Below are positions 36,692-44,664 of a stretch of 64,000 nucleotides of DNA, one piece after another (position 1 is the first letter of the stretch; the number at the start of each line of letters is the position of its first letter). The stretch is from JAFAXD01 sp963760435. GTDB lineage: Bacteria; Pseudomonadota; Alphaproteobacteria; Rhizobiales; Xanthobacteraceae. A program made the translations under genes and the position numbers. The stretch is from NCBI GenBank assembly GCA_963760435.1, contig CAVXDE010000018.1, positions 124,001 to 188,000 of the forward strand, in the 5' to 3' direction. The notes under the pieces are model-generated. The model was not told the origin of the DNA, made no database searches, and was given only the letters and a program-made list of their open reading frames with translations.

Positions 36692-37090
36692 ATGCAGATT
36701 GATTTGCCGGATGTGATGGCCGAAGTGAAGGACGCCTTCGCGCGTTACGAGACCGCGCTCGTCACCAATGACGTGGCGACACTCAACTCGATCTTCCACG
36801 ACGATCCACGCACGATCCGTTATGGCGGCGGCGAGAACCTCTATGGCTTTCATGAGATTGCGGCCTTTCGGGGTGCCCGTTCGCCGGCCGGGTTGGGGCG
36901 GACGCTCTCGAAAACCGTGATCACTACATATGGCCGCGACTTTGCAGTGGCCTCGACCTTGTTCGAGCGGGGCTCGGTTCCAGGCAAGATCGGGCGGCAA
37001 ATGCAAACCTGGGTGCGCTTCGATGACGGCTGGCACGTAGTCGCGGCGCACGTGAGTTTCATCGACCAGCCGGCCGAGGCCAAGACATGA
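36692..37090 (+). CDS. hpxZ: HpxZ/AtzH family protein (DUF3225)
   Basis: A 132-residue NTF2-like DUF3225 protein: VMAEVKDAFARYETALVTND, LNSIFHDDPRTIRYGGGENL, YGFHEIAAFRGARSP and a C-terminal strand TWVRFDDGWHVVAAHVSFID. The family includes HpxZ and AtzH; AtzH acts on 1,3-dicarboxyurea to give allophanate, preventing a dead end between AtzE and AtzF. It starts 12 bases after atzE and overlaps the GntR gene by 4 bases, so it is a pathway component here. Confidence 0.88.
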   Translation: MQIDLPDVMAEVKDAFARYETALVTNDVATLNSIFHDDPRTIRYGGGENLYGFHEIAAFRGARSPAGLGRTLSKTVITTYGRDFAVASTLFERGSVPGKIGRQMQTWVRFDDGWHVVAAHVSFIDQPAEAKT

Positions 37091-37773
37091 CCCTGCTGGT
37101 CGGCGAACATGATGTGCTGCGCGGGCCGCCACTGCGCAAAACCCGGGCCGAGGAATTGCGCGCGCAGCTTGCCGACGACATCGTGCGTGGCACGCTCGCG
37201 CCGGGTCAGACGCTCGACGAGATGGACCTTGCGCGCCGCTTCGGTGTCTCCCGCACGCCGGTGCGCGAAGCGATCCGTCAGCTCGCGGCAAGCGGGCTTG
37301 TCGAGACGCGTCCACATCGCGGCGCGGTCGTCGCGCGCCCAAGTCATGAACGCATCCTTGGCATGTTTGAAGCGATGGCGGAGCTGGAAGCTTTGTGTGC
37401 CGGGATGGCCGCCGAGCGCATGATCCCCACTGAGCGGCATACGCTTGAAACCGTGCACGAAGAGCTGCGGGTGTTGATCCACAGCGGCGATCCGCAGCGT
37501 TATCACGAGGTCAACGAGGCATTTCACGCCGCCATCTATGCGGGCGCACATAACGACTATCTCGCTGAAATGACCTTGGCGACCCGCACCCGCGTGCAGC
37601 CGTTCCGCCGCGCGCAATTCCGCCTGCTCGGCCGGCTCGCCAAGTCTCACGTCGAGCACGACCAGGTCGTTGAGGCTATCCTGCGCGGCGACCGCGCCGG
37701 CGCCTTCGCGGCCATGCACGCCCATATCATCACCGTCGGTGAGGAATACGAAGCCTACGCCAAGTCGCTTTAA
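37087..37773 (+). CDS. GntR family regulator, FCD subfamily
   Basis: A 228-residue regulator. The winged helix is near residues 18-80 (LRAQLADDIVRGTLAPGQTL, then DLARRFGVSRTPVREAIRQL and SGLVETRPHRGAVVARP). The all-helical FCD domain follows, with metal-ligand-type His residues in HEVNEAFHAAIYAGAHN. It is the last gene of the ABC/Atz operon, overlapping hpxZ, and is convergent with atzF with a 4-base overlap of stops. It probably senses a pathway intermediate; the TTGCATAC-type sites upstream of the permease and the ABC operon are candidate operators. Confidence 0.92.
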   Translation: MTLLVGEHDVLRGPPLRKTRAEELRAQLADDIVRGTLAPGQTLDEMDLARRFGVSRTPVREAIRQLAASGLVETRPHRGAVVARPSHERILGMFEAMAELEALCAGMAAERMIPTERHTLETVHEELRVLIHSGDPQRYHEVNEAFHAAIYAGAHNDYLAEMTLATRTRVQPFRRAQFRLLGRLAKSHVEHDQVVEAILRGDRAGAFAAMHAHIITVGEEYEAYAKSL

Positions 37774-39527
37774 GATTTGCTCGCCACAAAAGCGCGCCAG
37801 CCGCCGAGCTTGGAAATATCGTCGGCACCGACGGTCGCTTGCGCCTCGACCAGAAAGCCTTTGACCTGCCGGCCGTCGGCGAGCGTCACGGTTCCGATCG
37901 CGAGCGGCGCCGGGACCTCCGCCACGAAGCGCCCGAACGCCTCGTAGCCGAGCGCCCATATCTCGACCTCGATTGCGGCTCCGGTGCCAGGCGCCACGCC
38001 CAAGAGGCCAGGCTTTGGCGGCGCGCAGTTCGGTAAGGCGAACAATCGATAATTGGGCGCGGTGAGAGTCGTTTCCAGGAACCGCGCGTTGCGTTGGCGC
38101 AGCTCACCGTTGAGCGGCATGCCGGAGAGATGCGCGCCCACCACCGCTATCGCCAGTTCACCCGGCAACGGTCCGGGCGGTAACGGCGCAAGCTGCGGCA
38201 TCGACGCTCGCAGCGCGCCCAATGGCAGCGCGGCCGCCGCATGAAACACGCGCCCGATGCTGGCGAGCAGCGCGTCCTGGCGGGCCGGCGCCAGGAAGGT
38301 CACTCCGAACGGCGTGCCATCATCGGCAAACACCGCCGGAACCGCGAGCCCGGCGAAATCCAGCAGATTGACGAAATTCGTGTAGGTGCCGAGATTGCTG
38401 TTGAGGCGAACCGGATCAGCTTCGATCTCCGGGACCGTGTAGGCCGCCGGCGTCGTCGGGACCATCAACACATCAATGTTGGCAAAGTGCGCAAAGGCGC
38501 GCGCACGCAACTCGTCCAAGCGATAGAACGCGCGGAACGCATCGGCCGCGCTCGGCTTGGCGCCGCCCTCGATGATGGCGCGAGTGACCGGGTGAACCTC
38601 ATCCGGATGCGCCGCGATGAAATCGCCGACGGCAGCCCAGCGCTCCGCGACCCAGGGTCCTTCGTAGAGCAGCTGCGCGGTTTCGAGAAACGGCGAAAAG
38701 TCGATCTCGACCACGGGCAGGCCCATGGTGCCGACGTGCTTCATCGCGGTTTCGAACGCGACCTCGGCGCGCGTATCGCCAAAGAACAACCGGCTCGCCG
38801 CATTGGGCACACCGATGCGTAGTGCCGGTGGCAGGGCGCTCAGCGCGCCAATCGGCGCCGGCCCGGCAACGGCCGTAAGGGCTGCGAATGCATCGTCGGT
38901 GGTCAGCGCAAAGAGCGAGACGCAATCCAGCGACCGGCACGCCGGCACGACGCCTCCATTCGACACCAAGCCAAGGCTCGGTTTGAGTCCGACGATGTTG
39001 TTGAGCCCGGCCGGGACGCGGCCGGAACCTGCAGTATCGGTGCCGAGCGCTAGCGGAACGAGGCCGGCGGCCACGGCGACAGCGGAGCCTGAGCTTGAAC
39101 CGCCAGGGCTAAGGTTTGGATCGAACGGATTGCGCGGCACCCCATAAGGCGAGCGCACACCCACAAGACCCGTCGCGAACTGGTCGAGGTTGGTCTTGCC
39201 GACGACGATCGCGCCTGCGCGCCTGAGCCGCTCGACGGCGACCGCGTCCCGGTCCGGCTGATACGCGAAGGCCGGACAGGCGGCCGTGGTCGGCAGCCCG
39301 GCGACGTCGATATTGTCCTTGATGGCAACCGGCACGCCATAAAGCGGCAGGCTCGGGTCGGCGAGTGCGCGCGCCTCCGCAATTGCTTCGTCCTCCGCTC
39401 GCAGGGAAATGAAAACAGCCGGATCATTGTGGGCGCGGATGCGCGCAAACGTGCGCGCGACCGTCTCAGCCGGCGTTGTGGTTCCGGCCCGATGCGCTTG
39501 CAGGATGGCGGCAATGGTTTCGTTCAT
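37770..39527 (-). CDS. atzF: Allophanate hydrolase AtzF
   Basis: A 585-residue two-domain protein. Residues about 1-450 are an amidase-signature domain: PLYGVPVAIKDNIDVAGLPT (catalytic Lys), LSPGGSSSGSAVAVAAG (cis-Ser) and GTDTAGSGRVPAGLNNIVGL (nucleophile). The C-terminal AtzF domain (about 470-585) contains VVGAHLSGMPLNGELRQRNA and ends DDISKLGGWRAF. Allophanate hydrolase splits allophanate to two ammonia and two carbon dioxide. This length and the C-terminal domain distinguish it from AtzE and support an allophanate end point. It is transcribed towards the GntR gene from its own sigma-54 candidate. Confidence 0.93.
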   Translation of the reverse strand: MNETIAAILQAHRAGTTTPAETVARTFARIRAHNDPAVFISLRAEDEAIAEARALADPSLPLYGVPVAIKDNIDVAGLPTTAACPAFAYQPDRDAVAVERLRRAGAIVVGKTNLDQFATGLVGVRSPYGVPRNPFDPNLSPGGSSSGSAVAVAAGLVPLALGTDTAGSGRVPAGLNNIVGLKPSLGLVSNGGVVPACRSLDCVSLFALTTDDAFAALTAVAGPAPIGALSALPPALRIGVPNAASRLFFGDTRAEVAFETAMKHVGTMGLPVVEIDFSPFLETAQLLYEGPWVAERWAAVGDFIAAHPDEVHPVTRAIIEGGAKPSAADAFRAFYRLDELRARAFAHFANIDVLMVPTTPAAYTVPEIEADPVRLNSNLGTYTNFVNLLDFAGLAVPAVFADDGTPFGVTFLAPARQDALLASIGRVFHAAAALPLGALRASMPQLAPLPPGPLPGELAIAVVGAHLSGMPLNGELRQRNARFLETTLTAPNYRLFALPNCAPPKPGLLGVAPGTGAAIEVEIWALGYEAFGRFVAEVPAPLAIGTVTLADGRQVKGFLVEAQATVGADDISKLGGWRAFVASKS

Positions 39528-39558
39528 TCGACGGCTCAGATGGACGGGATGCTATAAC

Positions 39559-39573
39559 GCAAATTGCGTGCCT
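39559..39573 (-). promoter_or_regulatory. Candidate sigma-54 promoter for atzF
   Basis: On the minus strand AGGCACGCAATTTGC matches TGGCACG-N4-TTGC except for the first T. Initiation would be near 39547, about 20 bases before the ATG at 39527. The same bases form a 13-base palindrome on the plus strand (ACGCAAATTGCGT, 39557-39569), so a repressor site could overlap the -12 region. Confidence 0.6.
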
Positions 39574-39637
39574 TGGGGCGGGGCGTGGACGAGACAACGC
39601 AACGGACCCGCCGGGCGGAGCCATGGGTGAGTCGCGC

Positions 39638-39782
39638 CATAGATGGCGCTGTCCCGCATAGATGACGCCGCCCCGCATAGATGACGCCGCCCCGCATAGA
39701 TGACGCTGCCCTGCATAGATGACGCCACCCCGCATAGATGACGCCGCCCCAACATAGATGACGCTGCCCCGCATAGATGACA
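39638..39782. repeat. 19-bp tandem direct repeat, about 7.6 copies
   Basis: Head-to-tail copies of a 19-base unit with consensus CATAGATGACGCCGCCCCG: 39638-39656, 39657-39675, 39676-39694, 39695-39713, 39714-39732, 39733-39752 (one base longer), 39753-39771 and a partial copy to 39782. Copies 2 and 3 are identical; the others differ at one to three positions. There are no spacers, so it is not a CRISPR. It lies in the 427-base gap between atzF and an MFS gene. Confidence 0.93.
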
Positions 39783-39896
39783 GGATCCGCACTGATGGCC
39801 TGATTTTCTCGGAGTTCAGATGGCGGGCAGCTCGCGCCGCCTCATGCGCGACTTCGGATGATGTAATTGCGCAAATCGCCCGCTGGGCGGAATGCT

Positions 39897-39908
39897 AGTC
39901 AATTGACT
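39897..39908. promoter_or_regulatory. 12-bp palindrome in an AT-rich intergenic stretch
   Basis: AGTCAATTGACT is a perfect palindrome in an AT-rich stretch (about 39855-39955), in contrast to the G+C-rich surroundings. It is 47 bases beyond the stop of the MFS gene and could be an operator or part of a remnant. No gene is seen between 39783 and 39954. Confidence 0.3.
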
Positions 39909-39954
39909 TTGAAAATCGCCATGTCAACAATTTTATTACAACAAATCATCATCA

Positions 39955-41472
39955 CTACCCCATCTTCTCCAAGCTTACACCCGTTGTCTCAATGCGGAAC
40001 ATGCCTGTGATGACGGCCCCCAGGAGCGAGGTGCCGACCAGGATCAGCAGCAGCGTCTGCGTTCCGAGATCCTTGAGCAAAATCGGAAACAGAAACGCCG
40101 TCATGACGGCACCGACTTTGGCGATCGCAGCCGCGAATCCCGCCCCCGTGCCGCGCAACCGGGTCGGAAACACCTCGCCGGCCAAGAGGTACGTCTGGGC
40201 GTTCGGTCCCATGTTGGTCATGAAATTGAATAGCATGAAACCAGCGAAGATCAGCATCATCTGCATGGCGCCTTCGGCGTAAACCGAGAAGGACGCGAGC
40301 AACAGGCCGACCGCGCAACCGATGAAGCCCCAGATCTGCAGCCGGATACGGCCGACGCGATCCGCCAGCAGGATCGCAACAATAATTCCGACGATCAGCA
40401 AGACGTCGATCAGGGCCGCGCCTTTCGCGGCCAGTTGATCATTTGCGATCAAGTCGCTGAGATTGCGGGCGTGCACCGCCTTATGGCCCAACGTAGCAGC
40501 CAGAATGGTAGGCGTGAAAATGCCGATCCCATAGGTGCCCAAGTCCTGCAGAAACCAAGGCACCGAGGCCAGGATCGTGGCCCGCAAGTTCTGTGGCTTG
40601 AACAACTGTGCGTAACCGCGATGGTGTGCCGTGTGCGGCAACACGTGGGGCGAAAGTGTGATCTGCCGCGGATAGCGCGGTTCGCGTGCGAGCAGCCGTG
40701 CAGTCTCGCGGGCAGCCTTGTCGACATGGCCGCGCGAGAGCAACCAATGGCCGCTTTCAGTGACGAAGAACCGGCCGAATGCGACAATCACAGCCGGGAT
40801 GATCGCCGTGGCATACATCCAACGCCAAGCACCAATCTCGGGGATATTCTTGAGGATGATATATCCGGCGGCAGTACCGATCAGCATTCCAAGTGCCTGA
40901 CATCCGAATGCCATCAACACCAGCCGGCCGCGGTCGCTGGTCGGAATGCTCTCCGAGATAATGAGATGAGCGGTCGGATAATCGCAGCCAAGCGCCACGC
41001 CAATCCCAAACAAACAGAACACCACGAGAGCCAAGGAATGGGGCCAACTGGGGGGCGTCGCTACGAGCAGGCACAGGAAAACGACGAAGATAATCATCTC
41101 GGCAATGAACATCGGCTTGCGGCCAAAACGGTCAGCCAGGCCGCCCAGGAGGAGCGCGCCGATCAGAATGCCGAAGAGAGTCGCCGCACTGATGAGCCCG
41201 TGCTGGGTCGCGCCCATGTCGAACTCCTCGACCATCAGCGGCAACGCGACGCCGGTCAAGAACACCACAAATCCCTCGAAGAACTTGCCGGCCGCCGCCA
41301 GGATAAGGATGCGCCACTGCATCGCCGTCATCGGCGTCATGTCGACAGCCGTGCCGTCGGCCCAGACCGGCTGCTCGTCGATATAAGCCTGGATCGATTT
41401 GCCACCCGGGCGCGAAGCAGCGACGGGGGTTGAGACCAACGGTTCGGGCACAGTCATGCTTGCGTCCTGCAT
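39955..41472 (-). CDS. MFS transporter (sugar/aromatic acid:H+ symporter type)
   Basis: A 505-residue major facilitator with 12 predicted membrane segments. The cytoplasmic signature GGLADRFGRKPMFIAEMII follows TM2, ESIPTSDRGRLVLMAFG follows TM4, and the second-half signature LLADRVGRIRLQIWG and EVFPTRLRGTGAGFAAAIAK are present. About 50 residues precede TM1. The start at 41472 overlaps the stop of the acyl-CoA synthetase by 19 bases; an ATG at 41457 is an alternative. It is the last gene of the minus-strand operon from about 47.5 kb. It probably takes up an organic acid that the synthetase activates. Confidence 0.9.
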   Translation of the reverse strand: MQDASMTVPEPLVSTPVAASRPGGKSIQAYIDEQPVWADGTAVDMTPMTAMQWRILILAAAGKFFEGFVVFLTGVALPLMVEEFDMGATQHGLISAATLFGILIGALLLGGLADRFGRKPMFIAEMIIFVVFLCLLVATPPSWPHSLALVVFCLFGIGVALGCDYPTAHLIISESIPTSDRGRLVLMAFGCQALGMLIGTAAGYIILKNIPEIGAWRWMYATAIIPAVIVAFGRFFVTESGHWLLSRGHVDKAARETARLLAREPRYPRQITLSPHVLPHTAHHRGYAQLFKPQNLRATILASVPWFLQDLGTYGIGIFTPTILAATLGHKAVHARNLSDLIANDQLAAKGAALIDVLLIVGIIVAILLADRVGRIRLQIWGFIGCAVGLLLASFSVYAEGAMQMMLIFAGFMLFNFMTNMGPNAQTYLLAGEVFPTRLRGTGAGFAAAIAKVGAVMTAFLFPILLKDLGTQTLLLILVGTSLLGAVITGMFRIETTGVSLEKMG

Positions 41473-43571
41473 ACGATCAATGCGTCGACAGCGATGAGGT
41501 CGCCGGCTTGAGTGACGATGACCGGGTTGAGATCAATGGATTCGATCTGTGAACCGGCGGTGCGGATCAGGTCCTGCAGTCCGGTCAGGATCGGGGTGAG
41601 ACGATCGATGGCGCCGCCGAGTAGCCTACCGAGCCGGGATCCCGCAATGCGCGCTCGCATGACCGCGACCTCAAGCTCGATTGGCAGCAGCAACACCGTG
41701 TCGAGCAACTCGGCTTGCAAGCCGCCGAGGCCGATAATCAGGAAGTGCCCCAGCGCCGCCTGACGGGCGACGCCGACAATCAATTCATGTTTCGCCGAGA
41801 CCATCGGCTGCAGCAGGAAAGTGACGTCGGACTCTTTCTGCGTCCGCTCCGCCAAGGTGGCATGGGCACGATCGAGGTCGGCCACATTGGCGATCGCCGT
41901 GATGACAAGCCCCGCAGCATTCTTGTGAGCAACGCCCGGCACCATCGCTTTCAAAACGACCGGGTAGCCACAGGCTTCGGCCGCCCCGCATGCCTGCGCT
42001 AACGTCGTCGCGTCTTGACCGGCAACCATCGGCACGCCAACCTGACGCAGAATAGCGGCGCTCGCCGCTTCAGAGAGAACGTCGCCGCCCGTGGCCGCAA
42101 GGCGCGCCGCAACGGCCCGCGCTTTATCCGAGGGCGCCTCAGCGGCAACAAAGCGGGCCACTTGGCCGGCGACGTAGTGCCCTGCCAGCGCATCGAAGCC
42201 GAGCGCAGTTTCGTGGAAGATCGGAAAGCCCGCGTCCTGATACTGCTGCTCCAGATCCGGTTCGAGACCACCAGGCGCAATCACCACAATGGGCGCCCGG
42301 GTTCGCTGTTTGCGGCGCCTGAGCATCTCGAGCAGGGTGCGGTCCTGCGCCGGATTGGGCGCGATATGGGCGTAGACCGCGCAGGGCCCGACCAATCGGT
42401 CGCGCTCCAGGATCTTAAAGATTTGATCGAGGTCGCCCCACTCCGCGAGCGAGCCGGCATCGATCGGATTGCGCAGGTGGCCGCGGGCCGGCAGCCGCGC
42501 GATCGCGGCGCCGGCTTCGCCGTCCCATTCTCCGGTCGCATCACCGGCCATGGGCAGATCGCGTTCAGCAGCATGATCGGCGAGCAGCGCGCCGCCTGCC
42601 CCCGACGTGGTGATGCACACCAGCCGGGGATCGACGGATCGCTCCGGTTGCTGCGCCAACAGCGCGCAGGTTGCGGCAAGGCCTTCAACCGAACGCACGC
42701 TCGCGACCCCGCACGACGCAAACAGCGCCTCATAGGCGCGCGCGCCGCCGGCAAGGCGACTCGAATGGGCGAGCGCGGCGCCAATCCCGACGGACGAACG
42801 GCCGACCTTCAGCGCAACGATGCGTTTGCCACGCTCCGCGGCTTTGAGCGCCAGATGTCGAAAGCGCTCGCCGTTACTGAGCGCCTCGATCGCGAGCCCG
42901 ATCACGCGCGTTGCTTCATCCTCGATGCAGTCGTCGAGGATCTCCAGCATATCGATGTCGGCTTCGTTGCCGACCGGGACGAACTTGGCGAGGCCAACGC
43001 CAAACCCGCGCAGTGTGCGCACGAAACCACCAAACAGCGCGCCACTGTGGGAGATGATCGACACCGGGCCGCGCGCGATCGCGTAGGCGTGGGCGGCGTT
43101 GTAACCGAGCGAAAGCCGCGCCGTCGTGTTGTAGATGCCGTTCGTGTTGGGCCCGAGCAGCCGCATCCCACTCCGCCGCGCGATCGCCGCAGCGTCGTCC
43201 TGCCGTTTGCGCCCTTCGGCCGTGCCCATCTCTGCAAAACCGCTTGCCCCGATGATGGCACTGCGCACACCGCGCTCCGCGCAGGCCGCAAGCGCCGCAA
43301 CGGTCTCGCTCGCCGGCACCACCAGCATGGCGCAGTCGACCTCATCGGGAAGCTCCGCGATGGCGCGCAGGCATGCACGCCCCGCGATCTCGCCACCCGC
43401 CGGATTGATGGGATAGATCAGGCCAGGGAACCCGGCACTGATCAGGTTTGCAACAACGGCGTAACCCAACTTTCCCGGCGTACGTGACGCCCCGATGACA
43501 GCGACGGCGCGCGGCTCAAACAGGCCGCGCAAGGCTGCACGCGAGGCTTCATTTGATTCCGAAGGTTTCAC
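41454..43571 (-). CDS. ADP-forming acyl-CoA synthetase (acetate-CoA ligase family), fused alpha-beta
   Basis: A 705-residue NDP-forming acyl-CoA synthetase. The alpha part has the CoA-binding domain (LFEPRAVAVIGASRTPGKLG) and Succ_CoA_lig-like domains with GPVSIISHSGALFGGF. The beta part has an ATP-grasp domain (GYPVVLKAMVPGVAHKNAAG, about residues 540-560). The GTG start at 43571 overlaps the upstream binding-protein gene by 23 bases, so translation is coupled. Such enzymes interconvert acid plus CoA plus ATP with acyl-CoA plus ADP plus Pi, and relatives activate citrate, pimelate, feruloyl or phenylacetyl groups. The phospho-His loop should be checked by alignment. Confidence 0.88.
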   Translation of the reverse strand: MKPSESNEASRAALRGLFEPRAVAVIGASRTPGKLGYAVVANLISAGFPGLIYPINPAGGEIAGRACLRAIAELPDEVDCAMLVVPASETVAALAACAERGVRSAIIGASGFAEMGTAEGRKRQDDAAAIARRSGMRLLGPNTNGIYNTTARLSLGYNAAHAYAIARGPVSIISHSGALFGGFVRTLRGFGVGLAKFVPVGNEADIDMLEILDDCIEDEATRVIGLAIEALSNGERFRHLALKAAERGKRIVALKVGRSSVGIGAALAHSSRLAGGARAYEALFASCGVASVRSVEGLAATCALLAQQPERSVDPRLVCITTSGAGGALLADHAAERDLPMAGDATGEWDGEAGAAIARLPARGHLRNPIDAGSLAEWGDLDQIFKILERDRLVGPCAVYAHIAPNPAQDRTLLEMLRRRKQRTRAPIVVIAPGGLEPDLEQQYQDAGFPIFHETALGFDALAGHYVAGQVARFVAAEAPSDKARAVAARLAATGGDVLSEAASAAILRQVGVPMVAGQDATTLAQACGAAEACGYPVVLKAMVPGVAHKNAAGLVITAIANVADLDRAHATLAERTQKESDVTFLLQPMVSAKHELIVGVARQAALGHFLIIGLGGLQAELLDTVLLLPIELEVAVMRARIAGSRLGRLLGGAIDRLTPILTGLQDLIRTAGSQIESIDLNPVIVTQAGDLIAVDALIVCRTQA

Positions 43572-44616
43572 GCCACTCCTTCATGCGCGGCTCGCGCTCG
43601 GCCGTCCATTGATCGAGACCCAAGTTCCACACTTGATCGGCTGGTGGATAGTCAAGGCTCTCGAGATGCGGCCGATCCGAACCCGGGTTGGCCGGATAGG
43701 CCCCGCCCTTGGCGATGACGTTGCCGCCATGACGGCTGGTCATCCAGTCCAGATACAGAGCGGCGGCATTGGGGTGTTTCGCGGTCGAGCTGATGCCGCC
43801 GGCCGCCGGGAAACTGGAGATGCCTTCGCGTGGAAAAATCACGCGCAGCGGTGCGCCCGCTTTCATCTGCAACGCGACCGGCTCGGCGATGGCGCCGATG
43901 CCAATGGCCACCTCGCCGCGCGCGAGGTCGGTCGAGAGTGGCGCCACCGCCGGATAGATGCGCGGCGACAGCGCGGCGAGTTTTTTGGCAAAATCCGGAT
44001 CGACCTTTTCGCGCAGGAAGGAATAGAGCGTGAGCACGCTGCCGCCCGCATCGATCGACGGCGTGCCGATGACGCCCTTCCATTTCGGATCGAGCAGGTC
44101 CTTCCAGCTTTTTGGCATATCCGCATCGGCAACCCGCGACCGGTTGACCGCGATAACGCCGACCGGGCGCACGAGCGAATACCAGCGGCCGTCGGGATTT
44201 TTCAGCGGCGCCGGAATCGCATCGAATGATGTTGTTTTGAATGGAACGGTGAGGATGCCGCGCTCCATGAGTTGTCCGATCAGCGGCAGATCCGTGAGAT
44301 CGACGTAATCGGCCTCAAGCTTTTTGGCAGCGAATTCGGAGGTGATCCGCTGATACATGTTGAGCGACGGCAGCCGCACATATTCGACGGTGACGCCGGT
44401 GTCCTTCTGGAACGCGGCCAGGATCGGCTTCATGGCATCGGCCGGGTACGTGCCGTAGGCGAGCAGTCGGCCTTCCGCCTTGGCGCCATCGAAGGTCTTG
44501 GCATCGGCGATCGTTTCGCCGTCGATCACAAGCTGTGCCGCGGCTGTGCAGGTCCAGGCAAGCCATACGGCCGTGACCGCCACGCCGAGCGCCGACAGGC
44601 GTCCGCCTTTGCGCAT
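43549..44616 (-). CDS. Extracellular solute-binding protein (Fe3+/2-aminoethylphosphonate type)
   Basis: A 355-residue periplasmic binding protein with a Sec signal (VTAVWLAWTCTAAAQ near residues 14-28). Family-1/AfuA-like features are EGRLLAYGTYPADAMKPILA, DTGVTVEYVRLPSLNMYQRI, KSWKDLLDPKWKGVIGTPS and FPAAGGISSTAKHPNAAALY. Members bind ferric iron, phosphonates, thiamine or organic anions. The paired tyrosines typical of FbpA iron sites are not evident near the C-lobe, and the linked acyl-CoA synthetase argues for an organic acid. Confidence 0.88.
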   Translation of the reverse strand: MRKGGRLSALGVAVTAVWLAWTCTAAAQLVIDGETIADAKTFDGAKAEGRLLAYGTYPADAMKPILAAFQKDTGVTVEYVRLPSLNMYQRITSEFAAKKLEADYVDLTDLPLIGQLMERGILTVPFKTTSFDAIPAPLKNPDGRWYSLVRPVGVIAVNRSRVADADMPKSWKDLLDPKWKGVIGTPSIDAGGSVLTLYSFLREKVDPDFAKKLAALSPRIYPAVAPLSTDLARGEVAIGIGAIAEPVALQMKAGAPLRVIFPREGISSFPAAGGISSTAKHPNAAALYLDWMTSRHGGNVIAKGGAYPANPGSDRPHLESLDYPPADQVWNLGLDQWTAEREPRMKEWRETFGIK

Positions 44617-44664
44617 GTTCTCCTCCCTGTTCTTCCGATTTGTATCGCTTATTGTCGATGCCCA

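Noticed and set aside
35091..37090. HpxXYZ (oxalurate/purine) assignment in place of AtzG-AtzE-AtzH
   Set aside because: Kept as the main alternative but not preferred: no HpxW-type oxamate hydrolase is nearby, while an AtzF with its C-terminal domain and a biuret-hydrolase-like protein are.
39638..39782. Possible CRISPR array
   Set aside because: The 19-base units abut with no variable spacers and no cas genes are present.
39638..39960. Plasmid iteron-type replication origin
   Set aside because: The repeats and an AT-rich stretch are suggestive, but no replication initiator, parA or parB gene lies in the window.
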